Positions 1-9,239 of a stretch of 64,000 nucleotides of DNA are shown in pieces (position 1 is the first letter of the stretch; every line of letters begins with the position of its first letter). The translations under genes were made by a program, and so were the position numbers. Location of the stretch: NCBI GenBank assembly GCA_028023455.1, contig JAQFVV010012512.1, positions 1,344,413-1,408,412 of the forward strand. The letters are read 5' to 3'. This DNA comes from Epiperipatus broadwayi. Its lineage: Eukaryota > Onychophora > Udeonychophora > Euonychophora > Peripatidae. The notes below the pieces were generated by a model. That model ran no database searches. It was not told the DNA's origin and worked only from the letters and a program-made list of their open reading frames with translations.

Positions 1-640
1 TATTGTTAAATCATAGCTTATCGACAATAACTAGGTTCATTTTATAGCGACGTATAATGTTAGAGCCAGAGGATTTATGGAATGAAATGTTTTATTCCTC
101 GCTGGAAAACATTAATTATGACAATGTCCTTAAAATATGACATTGTTTTGTTTGGAGATTTTAAGGTTGTTTCCCCATATATACAGTAGCTTTATGGCAA
201 AAGATTATTAGAAGCCATGGTGGAGGCACAATAAGGCTAAATTGTCTACTGTTACTAATTTTGTGTACAACATATGAATTGATTGTCGCAAATATTTGTT
301 TAAATGGGATGCATCCAAGATCAAAAGAACAATCTATTTAATAAATTACATTATAGTAAAATATCAGAATACCAGGCAATATCATATTGCATCAACACTT
401 TTACAAATATGGATTTTTGATCAATCATTGATTAATGTACTCCATAGATAAATTTATAGCTGCTTTAAAATACATCTTATGTCATATGTATAAGTTTATG
501 GTTAGGATATATATTTCAATCACATCAATTTATTTAACATGAATTTTTATTTTATTTAATAATTTTTGGTGAAACTAATGTAAAATAAGCATTGCGGAGT
601 TTGATGGTGTATCATACCGAGTGGTATTATTTAACTTAAT
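1..640. other. AT-rich sequence, no gene seen
   Basis: I see no long open frame, repeat structure or RNA gene here. The last part probably grades into the 5' region of the RTE-like LINE that becomes readable near position 650. Confidence 0.5.
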
Positions 641-649
641 AGCACTTAT

Positions 650-1396
650 GACATGCAGATAATTCAGGTCTATGCCCCAACAAGTTCTCATTGTGATGAA
701 GAAGTAGAGGATGTTATATAGATATACAAAAGAATTTTGATCAGACCAAAGAACATTTTAATGCCATGGGAGTCATTAATGCTAGAATTGGTAAGCAATT
801 GAAATATGAAAGTATTGGAAGTAAATTTCAGTTATAGTGATAAAATGAGAGAGAACTTAAACTTGTAAGGTTTGCAGAAAAAAAAACACTTTATATTATG
901 TTTTGTTTTTTTAGACAAAATGGTAAACAGAAATGTATATGACCATCCAGTTAAAAGTACAGCAGAATTAGATTATATTTTGACTAACAGAAAATATGTT
1001 TCAAGATTGTAATGTTCTTAATAAATTCAACACAACAAGTAATCATCGATTAATAACATGTAAAATATATGTTAATGTAAAAACAGAGACAAAAATTATT
1101 ACGAAAAACAATATTCACAGTTGATATTCCTAATCTTCAGAAGCATTCAAGTGAATTTAAATTAGAACTTATAAATCATTTTCACATATTACCAGATTAT
1201 GAACATGATTTAGATTTTAATGAAATCAATAGGAAAATAACTCTTGCACTTTTAGAAACTGCACAAAGGTAGTTGTTACAAAAAAATCAGCAAATAATCA
1301 GTAAAGTTGCTACATTTATGAAAAAAGAAAGAATATGAAAATATATAAAAATGTTGCATTAAGAAGGACTGAATATCTCGAATTTTGTCAAACGGT
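650..1396 (+). pseudogene. RTE-like LINE, endonuclease part (broken)
   Basis: Reading across frames gives conserved pieces of an APE-type endonuclease of a non-LTR retrotransposon: IIQVYAPTSSHCDEEVED near 655-710, then AELDYILTNRKYVSRL near 960-1010, the usual C-terminal block of these nucleases. The connector NVKTE and EYLEFCQTVQKT follow (1075-1396), and the same connector reappears at 15.0-15.4 kb in a better copy. The frame is broken by many stops and shifts. The family cuts target DNA and primes reverse transcription there; this copy is dead. Its coding sequence resumes at 3066 after a Tx1-type LINE inserted near 1397, and again at 6225 after an LTR-like insertion. Assignment to an RTE-like family is by general resemblance. 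Confidence 0.8.
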
Positions 1397-3065
1397 GCAA
1401 AAAACATTAATAATGCCTTTGATTGTGTTCTGCCTTCTGTTTTGTTTCAGACTCTTCGGGATTATCAGGTTCCTACTCTATATGTTCATATTATAGCCAA
1501 TCTTCTACTTAACAGGTCCATCTTTACTTCATTGGATGATAAACTTGCAGATGGTTTTTGTCTGCATCTCTCAGTGCCAAAAGGATCTCCTCTTGCCACA
1601 TTATGCTTTATTACATATTTAAATTCATTACTTTTACAGATAGAATCTAAACTGCCTGGTATCTATGTTCCTGCTCTTAAACAGACTATTCATCATATTT
1701 CTTATGTTGATGATGTCTCTGTCTTTCTTCCTGATAAATCTTTTCTTCCGGCTTTGTTGCAAATATTGGACTCTTTTTCTAATACTTTTAATCTTCATAT
1801 TAATGTTACAAAATCCGCAATGTGAAAAATTAAATATGTTTTGTCAATTATTTCAACTTTCACAGCCAAGCCTGTCTTTTCTTGGCTTTCCAATAGTTTT
1901 ATCTCGTTCAGTAATTACAAGGCAGATTCAAAATATTATTCTTGATAAAACAAAAAGGATAGTTGCATCGCTTGTCAATATAAACATTTCACTTATGGGT
2001 AAGGTTACACTCTTGAACTCTTTGGCTATTCAAGGCTTAGTTATTATTTACCAATTATTAGGCCAACGAAGCATTTTGAGAGGGCTATAAATTCGCTTTG
2101 TTCAAAATTATTTTGAAAAAACAAGATTGTAGCCATCAGTATTGATAAAATTCAAATGCCAAAGCTTTTAAATGGTCTAGGTTTGCACTTGGTCTCAACT
2201 CTATATCTCCAAAGATCTATATCTTTTCTTCGTGTAACTTGTCTAAAGCTTGCTCAGTTATCTCTTCCTTTGGTTATTGATCCTACAGATATGCCACCTC
2301 CATTTTCAAGTTATTGGATTGCTGATTTATGGAAGTCAGTTATTAAGTTTATACCCTTGGTTCAAGTAGTGCTTGATGGGAAATTGACATTCTGGGATGT
2401 TTATAAATTAAAATTTCCACATTATAATCCTCTTTTGACTTCATTAGGTGTTTCAAATAAAATTCTCTTGCGTAAAATGAAACTTCTTTTCATTGAAGCA
2501 AGACATGTTGATTTTGTACTTAAACTGAATTCAAATGCTCTCCCAACAAGTTATTTTTAGTGACCTCAGAGGCTTCATTAGGATTTCATCTCAGTGTCAG
2601 TTGTGTAGATTATATGAGACAATACTCCATATTTTCTATATTTGTCCTGCTCTTAAATCAATTAGGGACTTTACTGTTGTGAATGTCTCTCTGGATCTTA
2701 GGGATGCTCTTTCTGTTTTTAATACTCTCAAGAAGGGATCTTTTGCAGCAATAAGATTATCTATCTTTATAACATTTTCTTTATGGTTGACACATTGCAG
2801 GCTCATCTTTCGTCATTCTCGGGACTTGGCTCTAACTGTCTTTATCAAGCTTCTTGACCAAGTCAATCAGTGAGACTCTCTGCTTTCACCTGTGACTCTA
2901 CATGATGATACTTGGGTGAAAGTTTTATTTTTCTCTTAATCTTATTAAGATACCTTTTTCTCTGCATTGACTTTTTCAAGTTTTATTCTGAATGCTATGT
3001 AATTTTTTTATAAAGTTTAACTGTATATTATTATGTTACTATGTTTAATAAATTTATTTTAAAAC
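1397..3065 (+). mobile_element. Tx1/L1-like LINE, 5'-truncated, nested in RTE LINE
   Basis: Four overlapping broken frames (1385-1825, about 1810-2090, 2156-2560, 2535-2873) together follow the second half of an L1/Tx1-type ORF2. Visible landmarks: NNAFDCVLPSVLF (reverse transcriptase palm), VPKGSPLATLCF, the catalytic box ISYVDDVSVF (the YVDD form of YxDD) near 1700, LSFLGFPIVLS, LMGKVTLLNSLAIQG, and a C-terminal zinc-knuckle CQLCRLYETILHIFYICP near 2595-2655. An AT-rich 3' UTR with AATAAA near 3048 follows. The endonuclease is absent, as expected for 5' truncation. The flanking RTE LINE reads EYLEFCQTVQKT on the left and YNCELAKQ on the right, which fixes the borders. A loose duplication (AAAACATTAATAAT near 1397, AAAACAATTATAAT near 3060) may be the target-site duplication. 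Confidence 0.8.
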
Positions 3066-3212
3066 AATTATAATTGTGAATTAGCAAAGCAACCTATAGA
3101 AGGGGATAAAAGTTTCAAGAGTGTAAAACAACATGTTGGTATTGGTAGGAAAATTATTTCTGAAATAAGTAAAAAATATGGAACTAAAATGAGGGTTGAC
3201 AATATGAAATGC
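3066..3212 (+). pseudogene. RTE-like LINE, connector segment between insertions
   Basis: The frame reads YNCELAKQPIEGDKSFKSV, then KQHVGIGRKIISEISKKYG. It matches the segment before the reverse transcriptase in the minus-strand copy at 14.85-15.05 kb (NVKQHFGIGRKFIPAIKKKDG). It is the continuation of the LINE that starts near 650 and is cut again at 3213-3216 by the LTR-like element. Confidence 0.8.
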
Positions 3213-4919
3213 ATAGTATAACAGTCAGGGTGTTTGATAGTTGGAGTCTTAATGCATCTGCCATACAAGGGCACCAGCAGGCCATTCGAACCTGGAAAAT
3301 TTATATAGTAGGCAGATACTTACTGTTAAGATCCAATGTTTAAATAAATACGACCGAAATGCCCCAGTCACTAGCTCATGGAGCAGCAGAGATAATATAT
3401 ATTTTAATTTTAAAGAAATAAAGATAATAAAAATAATAATAAGCCACTGCCAGATTAACAATACACAGAAACTTGTATAACTTTTAATTTAGAATTTAAT
3501 TTACTTTATATTTTGACCTTTTATTTTACTTTATATTTTGACCTTTTATTTTAGAAGTTCACACAGATGAATTAATTAATATTTTATTAGAGTGTCGAGT
3601 ATGGATAGACTATATAGATTGCATTCAAAAAAGAAAATATTCTATATCCCTTATTTAATGCTAGGCCAAAACTTTGCAGTCAAACTAACGCTAATCTATC
3701 TGATATATCGATGTATTCAATGCACCATGAATATGACAGCACAATACCATACTGTCAGAAATGTACATCTGAACTGCATGGTTATAGAGAAGAAATTGCC
3801 CCTCATCCAATACAGGAATGTTACATCTATCTGGCAAGAAGAACAATACAAAAAAAATTCCATAGGAAGAGATTGCAGTCCTTTTTGCTGACTTACAATC
3901 CCATTCCATAGACTAAAGGGATGATCCAAAGAGCAGGCAATACCGTCTGACTTCAATGGTCAATAAGAAATAGGCTTATTTTGCCACATGTGGCATATGA
4001 TGTGATCCTGCACCTAGTGGATCTTCATGCTACATTTACTAATTACACCGAAACATCCAACCCATTAACCCAATTTAACTGTGAAACAAAATAACCCAAG
4101 ATCAACCCTCCCTTTAATTAAACTAATATAACTTTATGATCTATGCAGCCATCCACACCCAACTTAAATTTAATATTTATTAAAAGTTTAGCTTAACAAA
4201 AATAATCATAATAAACAGTGAAAAGAAGAAAAATAAATTAATGGAAATGATTTTAAAACTACATATGATAAAATTATTAATAAATGATTTGGTTTGGTCA
4301 GATAGGAATTTATATTTCTATTTAAATACAGAAAAAGTTTAATAGTTAAAGTTTATTAATTATATAAAGTTCTTATGGTTTTAAAAGAGTAAGTCAATAC
4401 TTTTAGTTGCTTGTAATTTGGATCCTTTTGTTTCTAATTTCTACGATGTCCTGGGATGACCAGTATGCTGTTTGCCATTCTATTGGTATTTATCCGGAGG
4501 TCCTTTACTGTAGGTGGTATAGTTCTTTGCAGGCTTTTATTGCAGTACCCTGATTTCCTGAGGTCCACAATATAGGAAAACAATATTTCATTTTTTATAC
4601 AAAAACTGAAAGGATTGAAAGTGTGTCTTTTCAATCTCTTTTCCTTCAATTCTTCCAGGCTTAACACATATAGCACACCCAATATTTTATTTCCAATCTT
4701 TCCTTTTTATATTAAAATTGCGGATTGATTGAACTTGATGTCATGATGATGATGATTCTTCCATTGTGATCTGCTTCCTAAAGGATTTTTTATTGGCTAT
4801 TCCATTCTTATTGATTTTCTCTTCTATCTGACCTTTAATTATAAATTTTGAGATGCCCAAGAGCTAGTTTACTTAAGACCAATTAAAACCAACAATCATT
4901 TCCATTTTGGGTCTTTTAC

Positions 4920-4932
4920 ACAATAGTAATTA
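4920..4932. repeat. Left target-site duplication of hammerhead element
   Basis: ACAATAGTAATTA, identical to 5949-5961. The homologous site in LTR-like copy 2 (near 28090-28115, CATTTTACAAAAGATTAATT) is unoccupied, which supports a true insertion duplication. Confidence 0.75.
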
Positions 4933-5068
4933 CTGAAACACAGGCTTATTATATACCTGGGTCTATATATGTAATATATAGGGTATATGAGCACAGACTT
5001 TCACATGACCTACCACTCTCCATTCTATCTAATAACACTGATACACCCAAGCACACACATGCCAAAAA

Positions 5069-5125
5069 GATAAACAATCACCAATATATGTATTTCATGC
5101 TAAACCAGCAATCATTAGTTGGTCC
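5069..5125 (-). ncRNA. Decayed hammerhead motif in inverted left arm
   Basis: Read on the minus strand this is the same motif as at 5309-5373, but the core is CTAATGA (G5 to A, at 5112-5118). The outer part of stem I is lost at the inversion junction. Predicted inactive. Confidence 0.55.
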
Positions 5126-5308
5126 ACACATGGGTGTGACAAGAATCTCAGCCTCAGGGTGGCCTTTGAGCATTTCATCATTATATTTTCAATTGGATGG
5201 ATAGTTGAAGAGTTGGAGTGTGGAGTAGATTGAAACCTGTTCATTAAAGTATGAATATTGTCTATATTAATATATATCTGAGCACTTATAGTATATATGT
5301 GTGGAGAT

Positions 5309-5373
5309 GATAATCTGTACCAACTGATGATTGCTGGTTTAGCATGAAATATGTATATTGGTGATTGTTTATC
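5309..5373 (+). ncRNA. Type I hammerhead ribozyme motif, core intact
   Basis: The core is C3-A9 CTGATGA at 5324-5330 and GAAA at 5346-5349. Stem II is TGCT (5332-5335) with AGCA (5341-5344), loop GGTTT, after a U31-U45 mismatch at the core edge. Stem III is A49-U56 and U50-A55 with a 4-nt loop. Cleavage is predicted after A5357 (triplet AUA). Stem I pairs TTGGT (5358-5362) with ACCAA (5319-5323), then an internal loop, then TTATC (5369-5373) with GATAA (5309-5313). The internal loop in stem I and a loop on stem II are the usual sites of tertiary contact in type I hammerheads. The stem II edge mismatch could weaken it. Activity is not shown. Confidence 0.75.
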
Positions 5374-5785
5374 TTTTCAGCATGTGTGTGCTTGGGTGTA
5401 TCAGTGTTATTAGATAGAGTGGAACTCTAGTGGTAGGTCATGTGAAAGTCTGTGCTCATATACCCTATATATTACATATATAGACACAGGTATATAATAA
5501 GCCTGTGTTTCAGTTATTACATTGTTGAGATGTCTGCCCATCCTTGCATATGTATTAAATGGATTATGTTCTGTACATGTGGGGTTCAGATTGACCTTAG
5601 GTCAACATGGGTGTGACAAGATTATCAGCCTCAGGGTGGCCTTTGAGCATTCCAGCACCAGATGTTCAATTGGATGGATGGTTGAAGAGTTGGAGTGTGG
5701 AGTAGATTGAAGCCTGTCCATTAAAGTATGAAGATTGTCTATCTTAATATATATCTGAGCACTTATAGTATATATGTGTGGAGAT

Positions 5786-5850
5786 GATAATCTGGACTAA
5801 TGGATGATTGCTGGTTTAGCATAAAATACATATATTGGTGATTGTTTATC
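5786..5850 (+). ncRNA. Decayed hammerhead motif, second tandem unit
   Basis: This sits one 477-bp period after the intact motif and keeps stem II, stem III and the outer stem I. The core reads ATGGATGA instead of ACTGATGA (C3 to T, U4 to G), and G12 of GAAA is A. Predicted inactive. Confidence 0.6.
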
Positions 5851-5948
5851 TTTTCAGCATGTGTGTGTGCCTGGGTGTACCAATGTTACTAGATAGAGTG
5901 GAGAGTGATAGGTCATGTGAAAGTCTGTGCTCGTATACCCTATATATT

Positions 5949-5961
5949 ACAATAGTAATTA
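5949..5961. repeat. Right target-site duplication of hammerhead element
   Basis: ACAATAGTAATTA, identical to 4920-4932. It follows a 3' unit truncated just after TATATATT. Confidence 0.75.
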
Positions 5962-6224
5962 ATTACATTTTGTCCATTCTTAAGGATCTATTTTTATCTT
6001 TAAATCTTTAAGTTTTTGTTGAAAATTTAGTTTTTAAATACTTTTTTTTAATAAAGTTTTTTTTTAATAATTTTCCATCTGTGCGATTTTATACATATAT
6101 GAGTTTAGATGACTTTTAATTTTCAATTTTTAAAAACAAATTTTTATTTGCAAACTTTTTATTTTTAATTTCTAATTTTATTTATAAAAAAATAATGTAA
6201 CGGCATGTGTGCCTGTTACAATAG

Positions 6225-7785
6225 AGATCTATCAAGAATTACATAGCAATATAGAACTAAGAAAAGTATCTCCTACAACTACTATATCTTTTGAATTTTT
6301 CAGAATTTTAAATGAAGAAGTGAGACATGAAATTAAATTTGTGAAGAAGGAAAATGTTTTGGATAATGATGGAATTTTAATCAATATCTTAAAAGAAGAT
6401 GGTGAAAAAATATAAAAAATTTTGGTAAGTCATATATCAAATGTCTAATTGATAAAGATGTATACATTATTTAAATTATGCAGTATTAATATTGATATTT
6501 ATAAAGGTAACAAAGAAAATATTAGAAATTACAAACATCTGTCTTTAATCAGTTCTATACAAAATTTTTAACAATATAATTACTAATCATCTACAATGAA
6601 CTTTGGATTTTAACAAACAAAATGAACAAGGTGAATTTAAAAGTGGTTTTAGTACAATAAATCATATCCAAGTGTTAAGAAAAATTATCTAAAGGATCAA
6701 CAAATGTGAGTTTTCATTATGCTTTGGGTTTGTAAATTATGAAAAAGAATTTTATTCTATGAGCATTTTTTCAGCAATCAAAGCATTGGTTCATCAAGGT
6801 ATAGACCCCCAGGATATTATCATATTCTGAAGAATATCCATAACAATGCAACAGCAACAATTAAATTACATAATGATACTAAAAAGATTAATATTGAGAA
6901 TGTATATAAAAGGGTCATTCCAAATCTCCAAAATATTTTATAACAGTTTTGCAAGAAGAATTTTGTGGATTAAAATAGGAAACTAAGAGAGTAAAAGTGA
7001 GATTATTTAATTTATCTAGATTTTACACATGACATAGTTGTTCTCGAAAATAATTCTTTAGATCTTCAGATAAATGTTGCAAGAGTTATCAGATGAAAGT
7101 TATCAAATTTTGGATTAAAAGTAAATTTTAAAAAGACTAAATTTCTCAAAAGAAGAAAATAAAGATGGATAATGAAGTTAGAACTACAAATATCTTGGTC
7201 AGATTATTACTATAGGGGAAAACATAGTGAATAAAATTAATCATAGAATTAAACCTGGTATGAGTGTTTTTAGTAAAAATAACCTAATATTAAAAAGAAA
7301 TATAACTATGTATTTGAAAAGGAAGGTTTTAAATAAACGTGTTTTACCTGTTTTTATTTATGAATCTGAGAGTTGGACACTTACTAGTAGAACAATATAG
7401 AGACTTTAGACCAGCCAGTCAGTGAATTATGGGAAAAAGCATGTTTGGAGAAACAAAAAGAGCTTTAAAATGAAATAAATGTGTGTGAGAACAAACAGAT
7501 ATTACTGACATCATTGAGATAATTAAGAGATTGAAATAGAATTGAAATTGGCATATTGCTAGAAGAGATGATAATAGATAAACAGTTGAAATCTTAATTT
7601 GGATTCCAAGAGATAACAAAAAACCTAGAAAGTTGTTACATATGAAATGGATTGATGAAATAAGGAAGTGTGATGGGTTTTTGCAGAGAAGAGAGGCTAA
7701 AGATCAAAGAAGATGACTTGAATTTTGGGAAATCGACATCTTGCAGTGAATTGATAATGGTTGAAAATGATGATAATATATAAAT
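6225..7785 (+). pseudogene. RTE-like LINE, reverse transcriptase and 3' end (broken)
   Basis: This continues the LINE begun near 650. The open piece at 6209-6415 holds IYQELHSN and FRILNEEVRHEIKFVKK, matching the copy at 14.7 kb. Later pieces in shifting frames read HILKNIHNNATATIKLHND, FGLKVNFKKTKF, IEIIKRLK and WHIARRDDNR, ending with EAKDQRR and a tail ATTGATAATGGTTGAAAATGATGATAAT. The usual FADDV box is degraded (FTHDIVVLENN). Stops and indels throughout show an old dead copy. The ATGATG-type tail is shared with the 3' ends at 13.26 kb and 30.43 kb. Confidence 0.85.
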
Positions 7786-8154
7786 AATAAATTACTCAGA
7801 TTATATGTAACTGAGTGTGGAAATAAAGCTTTTAATGAGTTATATAACATAAATTCTAAAAAGACAGATGATGCTACCTGTCTCTTAGTATTTGTTACCA
7901 ATAAATCAAAGTCACTCCATTTAAAGTCATGCAAATAAACTGAGAATATACAAGGACAAATGTGAAGAGACAAGTGGTATCATCTATCTATTAAGAGTTT
8001 ATTTACATTATATAACTCAATGGAAGCTTCAGTTACTTTATGTTAAATATTATATGTATATATATTGTACCACTATTTAAGCATTACATATTTATAATAA
8101 AATTTTAAGATTAAAATTTTATACAAAAAATAGAAAAGAGGGAAAAATAATTAG

Positions 8155-8351
8155 GGTACTTTAGTATTAGTTATGCTATGACATATTACACTGAAGATGT
8201 ATTACTCTAATCTTCTGATATTTAAGATAATATCTCCAAGTGATTTGCAGACAAATGTAATTGCTAAAATTTGGCTGCAGATCACATTGAGACATTACCT
8301 TGAAGATCGCAAGATTAGAGTAATATGTTTCTGGGCTAATACATCATAGCA
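8155..8351. mobile_element. Palindromic MITE, Merlin-related family (copy 1)
   Basis: The left end GGTACTTTAGTATTAGTTAT leads into GCTATGACATATTAC and CTCTAATCTTCTGAT. The right half carries the reverse complement (AGATTAGAGTAATATG ... CATCATAGCA), so the element folds on itself. The outermost right terminus is lost. The same end sequences occur at 34800 and 36827, around a Merlin-type transposase, and in the MITE at 36616. Confidence 0.7.
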
Positions 8352-8467
8352 AAAAAAAATATGAAAGAACATGGGATTGAGACATCAGATGGCACAATGT
8401 TTGTCATTCCTAGAACAAAAAACAAATTACATAAATAAATAATAATTGATTAATATTCTTTTAAATA

Positions 8468-9032
8468 TAAAATGACTACAAACCTTTTAAAATAATTACA
8501 CAAATATTTCTTTACAAAAAAGTAGCTACTTTTAAATTAAACAGACATTTTTTTAAAAAAATTCATTTAAAATAATTACACAAATACTTCGGTATAAATG
8601 GTTGAAAATTTTCAATTAAACATAAATACAAATTTAGGTCATTTTTACAAAAAAAAAAACCTCTTCTCTATACATTGTGATTCTGTCATAAAGTGTAGCA
8701 TGCTTATGAAATGATGTCAAAAAAGGTCTTATTTTAAAATTAGAAATAAGGATATTGTTTGTAAAAATAAGAATAATTTGTATAAAAATGACAGAAAGTG
8801 TTTTTCTTTTAAAATTCGTTTAAAATAATTACACAAATATTTCTGTCTAAAAAGTAGAAAATTTTCAATTAAACATAAATACAAATTTAGGTCATTTCAT
8901 AAAATGCGACATATTACTGAAATAACATGGCCACATAAATAAACTTGATAAAAGGTATTATTTTACAATTAGAAATAAGGAGACTAATTTTTGTAAAAAT
9001 AAATATAATTTCTATAAAAATGACAACAGTAA
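8468..9032. repeat. Tandem repeat, about 252 bp period, 2.2 copies
   Basis: The block AAAATAATTACACAAATA recurs near 8470, 8569 and 8821. The last two start diverged copies of a longer unit that includes AATTAAACATAAATACAAAT, TTAGAAATAAGGA and ATAAAAATGACA. The array lies between the MITE at 8155 and a minus-strand segment at 9180-9235 related to the Merlin 5' end. Short open frames here look incidental. Confidence 0.6.
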
Positions 9033-9179
9033 ACAACAAACAAAACAAAGAATCAGATATACAGCAATCACTGTGGTGGACTGAACTGAAAAAGGTGATA
9101 GCAGAAAAGACAGAGAAATCACACAAATTCCCATAGATCTTATGCCTTTTAAATCTTGTGGGTCACCATGTAAATATTG

Positions 9180-9235
9180 TAATCATTCCCATGGATTAGT
9201 CTTGCCAATGTCTTAGTTGTCATGACAGCATTTAT
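9180..9235 (-). repeat. Segment shared with Merlin 5' subterminal region
   Basis: On the minus strand, TCATGACAACTAAGACATTG and GCAAGACTAATC match 34880-34915 (TCATGACAACTGAAACATTG, GCATGACTAATC). With the MITE at 8155-8351 it may mark a deleted minus-strand Merlin copy of about 1.1 kb. Confidence 0.4.
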
Positions 9236-9239
9236 CTAA

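Larger units (their letters stand above)
4933..5948 (+). mobile_element. Hammerhead-bearing retroelement repeat (Penelope pLTR/retrozyme-like)
   Basis: The 1.0 kb insertion has three parts. A left arm in minus orientation (4933-about 5127) is the reverse complement of about 5319-5513. Two plus-strand copies of a 477-bp unit follow: GGGTGTGAC recurs at 5132 and 5609, and predicted cleavage sites fall at 5357 and 5834. Each unit holds one hammerhead-like core. Thirteen-bp duplications flank the insertion. Tandem units with one hammerhead each, an inverted truncated 5' piece and long variable target duplications are known from Penelope-like elements and retrozymes. I see no reverse transcriptase or GIY-YIG frame, so this is a non-autonomous or remnant pLTR unit. 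Family assignment is inference. Confidence 0.65.
3217..6220. mobile_element. LTR-like element copy 1 (solo LTR?), carrying a nested insertion
   Basis: The segment begins TATAACAGTCAGGG and ends GTGCCTGTTACA, imperfect TG..CA-like termini. It is flanked by the 4-bp direct repeat ATAG (3213-3216 and 6221-6224), and the LINE coding sequence resumes directly after it. A second copy lies at 26189-28352 with its own 4-bp duplication (ATGT). Shared internal landmarks include the block around GGCCATTCGAACCTGG near 3280, the AGGCCAAAACTTTGCAGTC block near 3662, and the AT-rich right end. Without the nested hammerhead element (4933-5948 plus one duplication) it is about 1.97 kb. No pol gene is visible, so a solo LTR or short non-autonomous LTR element fits best. 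A tandem pair of about 25 bp (TTTATATTTTGACCTTTTAT) lies near 3505-3555. Confidence 0.65.

Noticed and set aside
3592-3956. Four overlapping frames of 66-99 codons on both strands
   Set aside because: They lie in the LTR-like repeat, overlap each other, match no family, and are not kept open in the copy at 26.9 kb.
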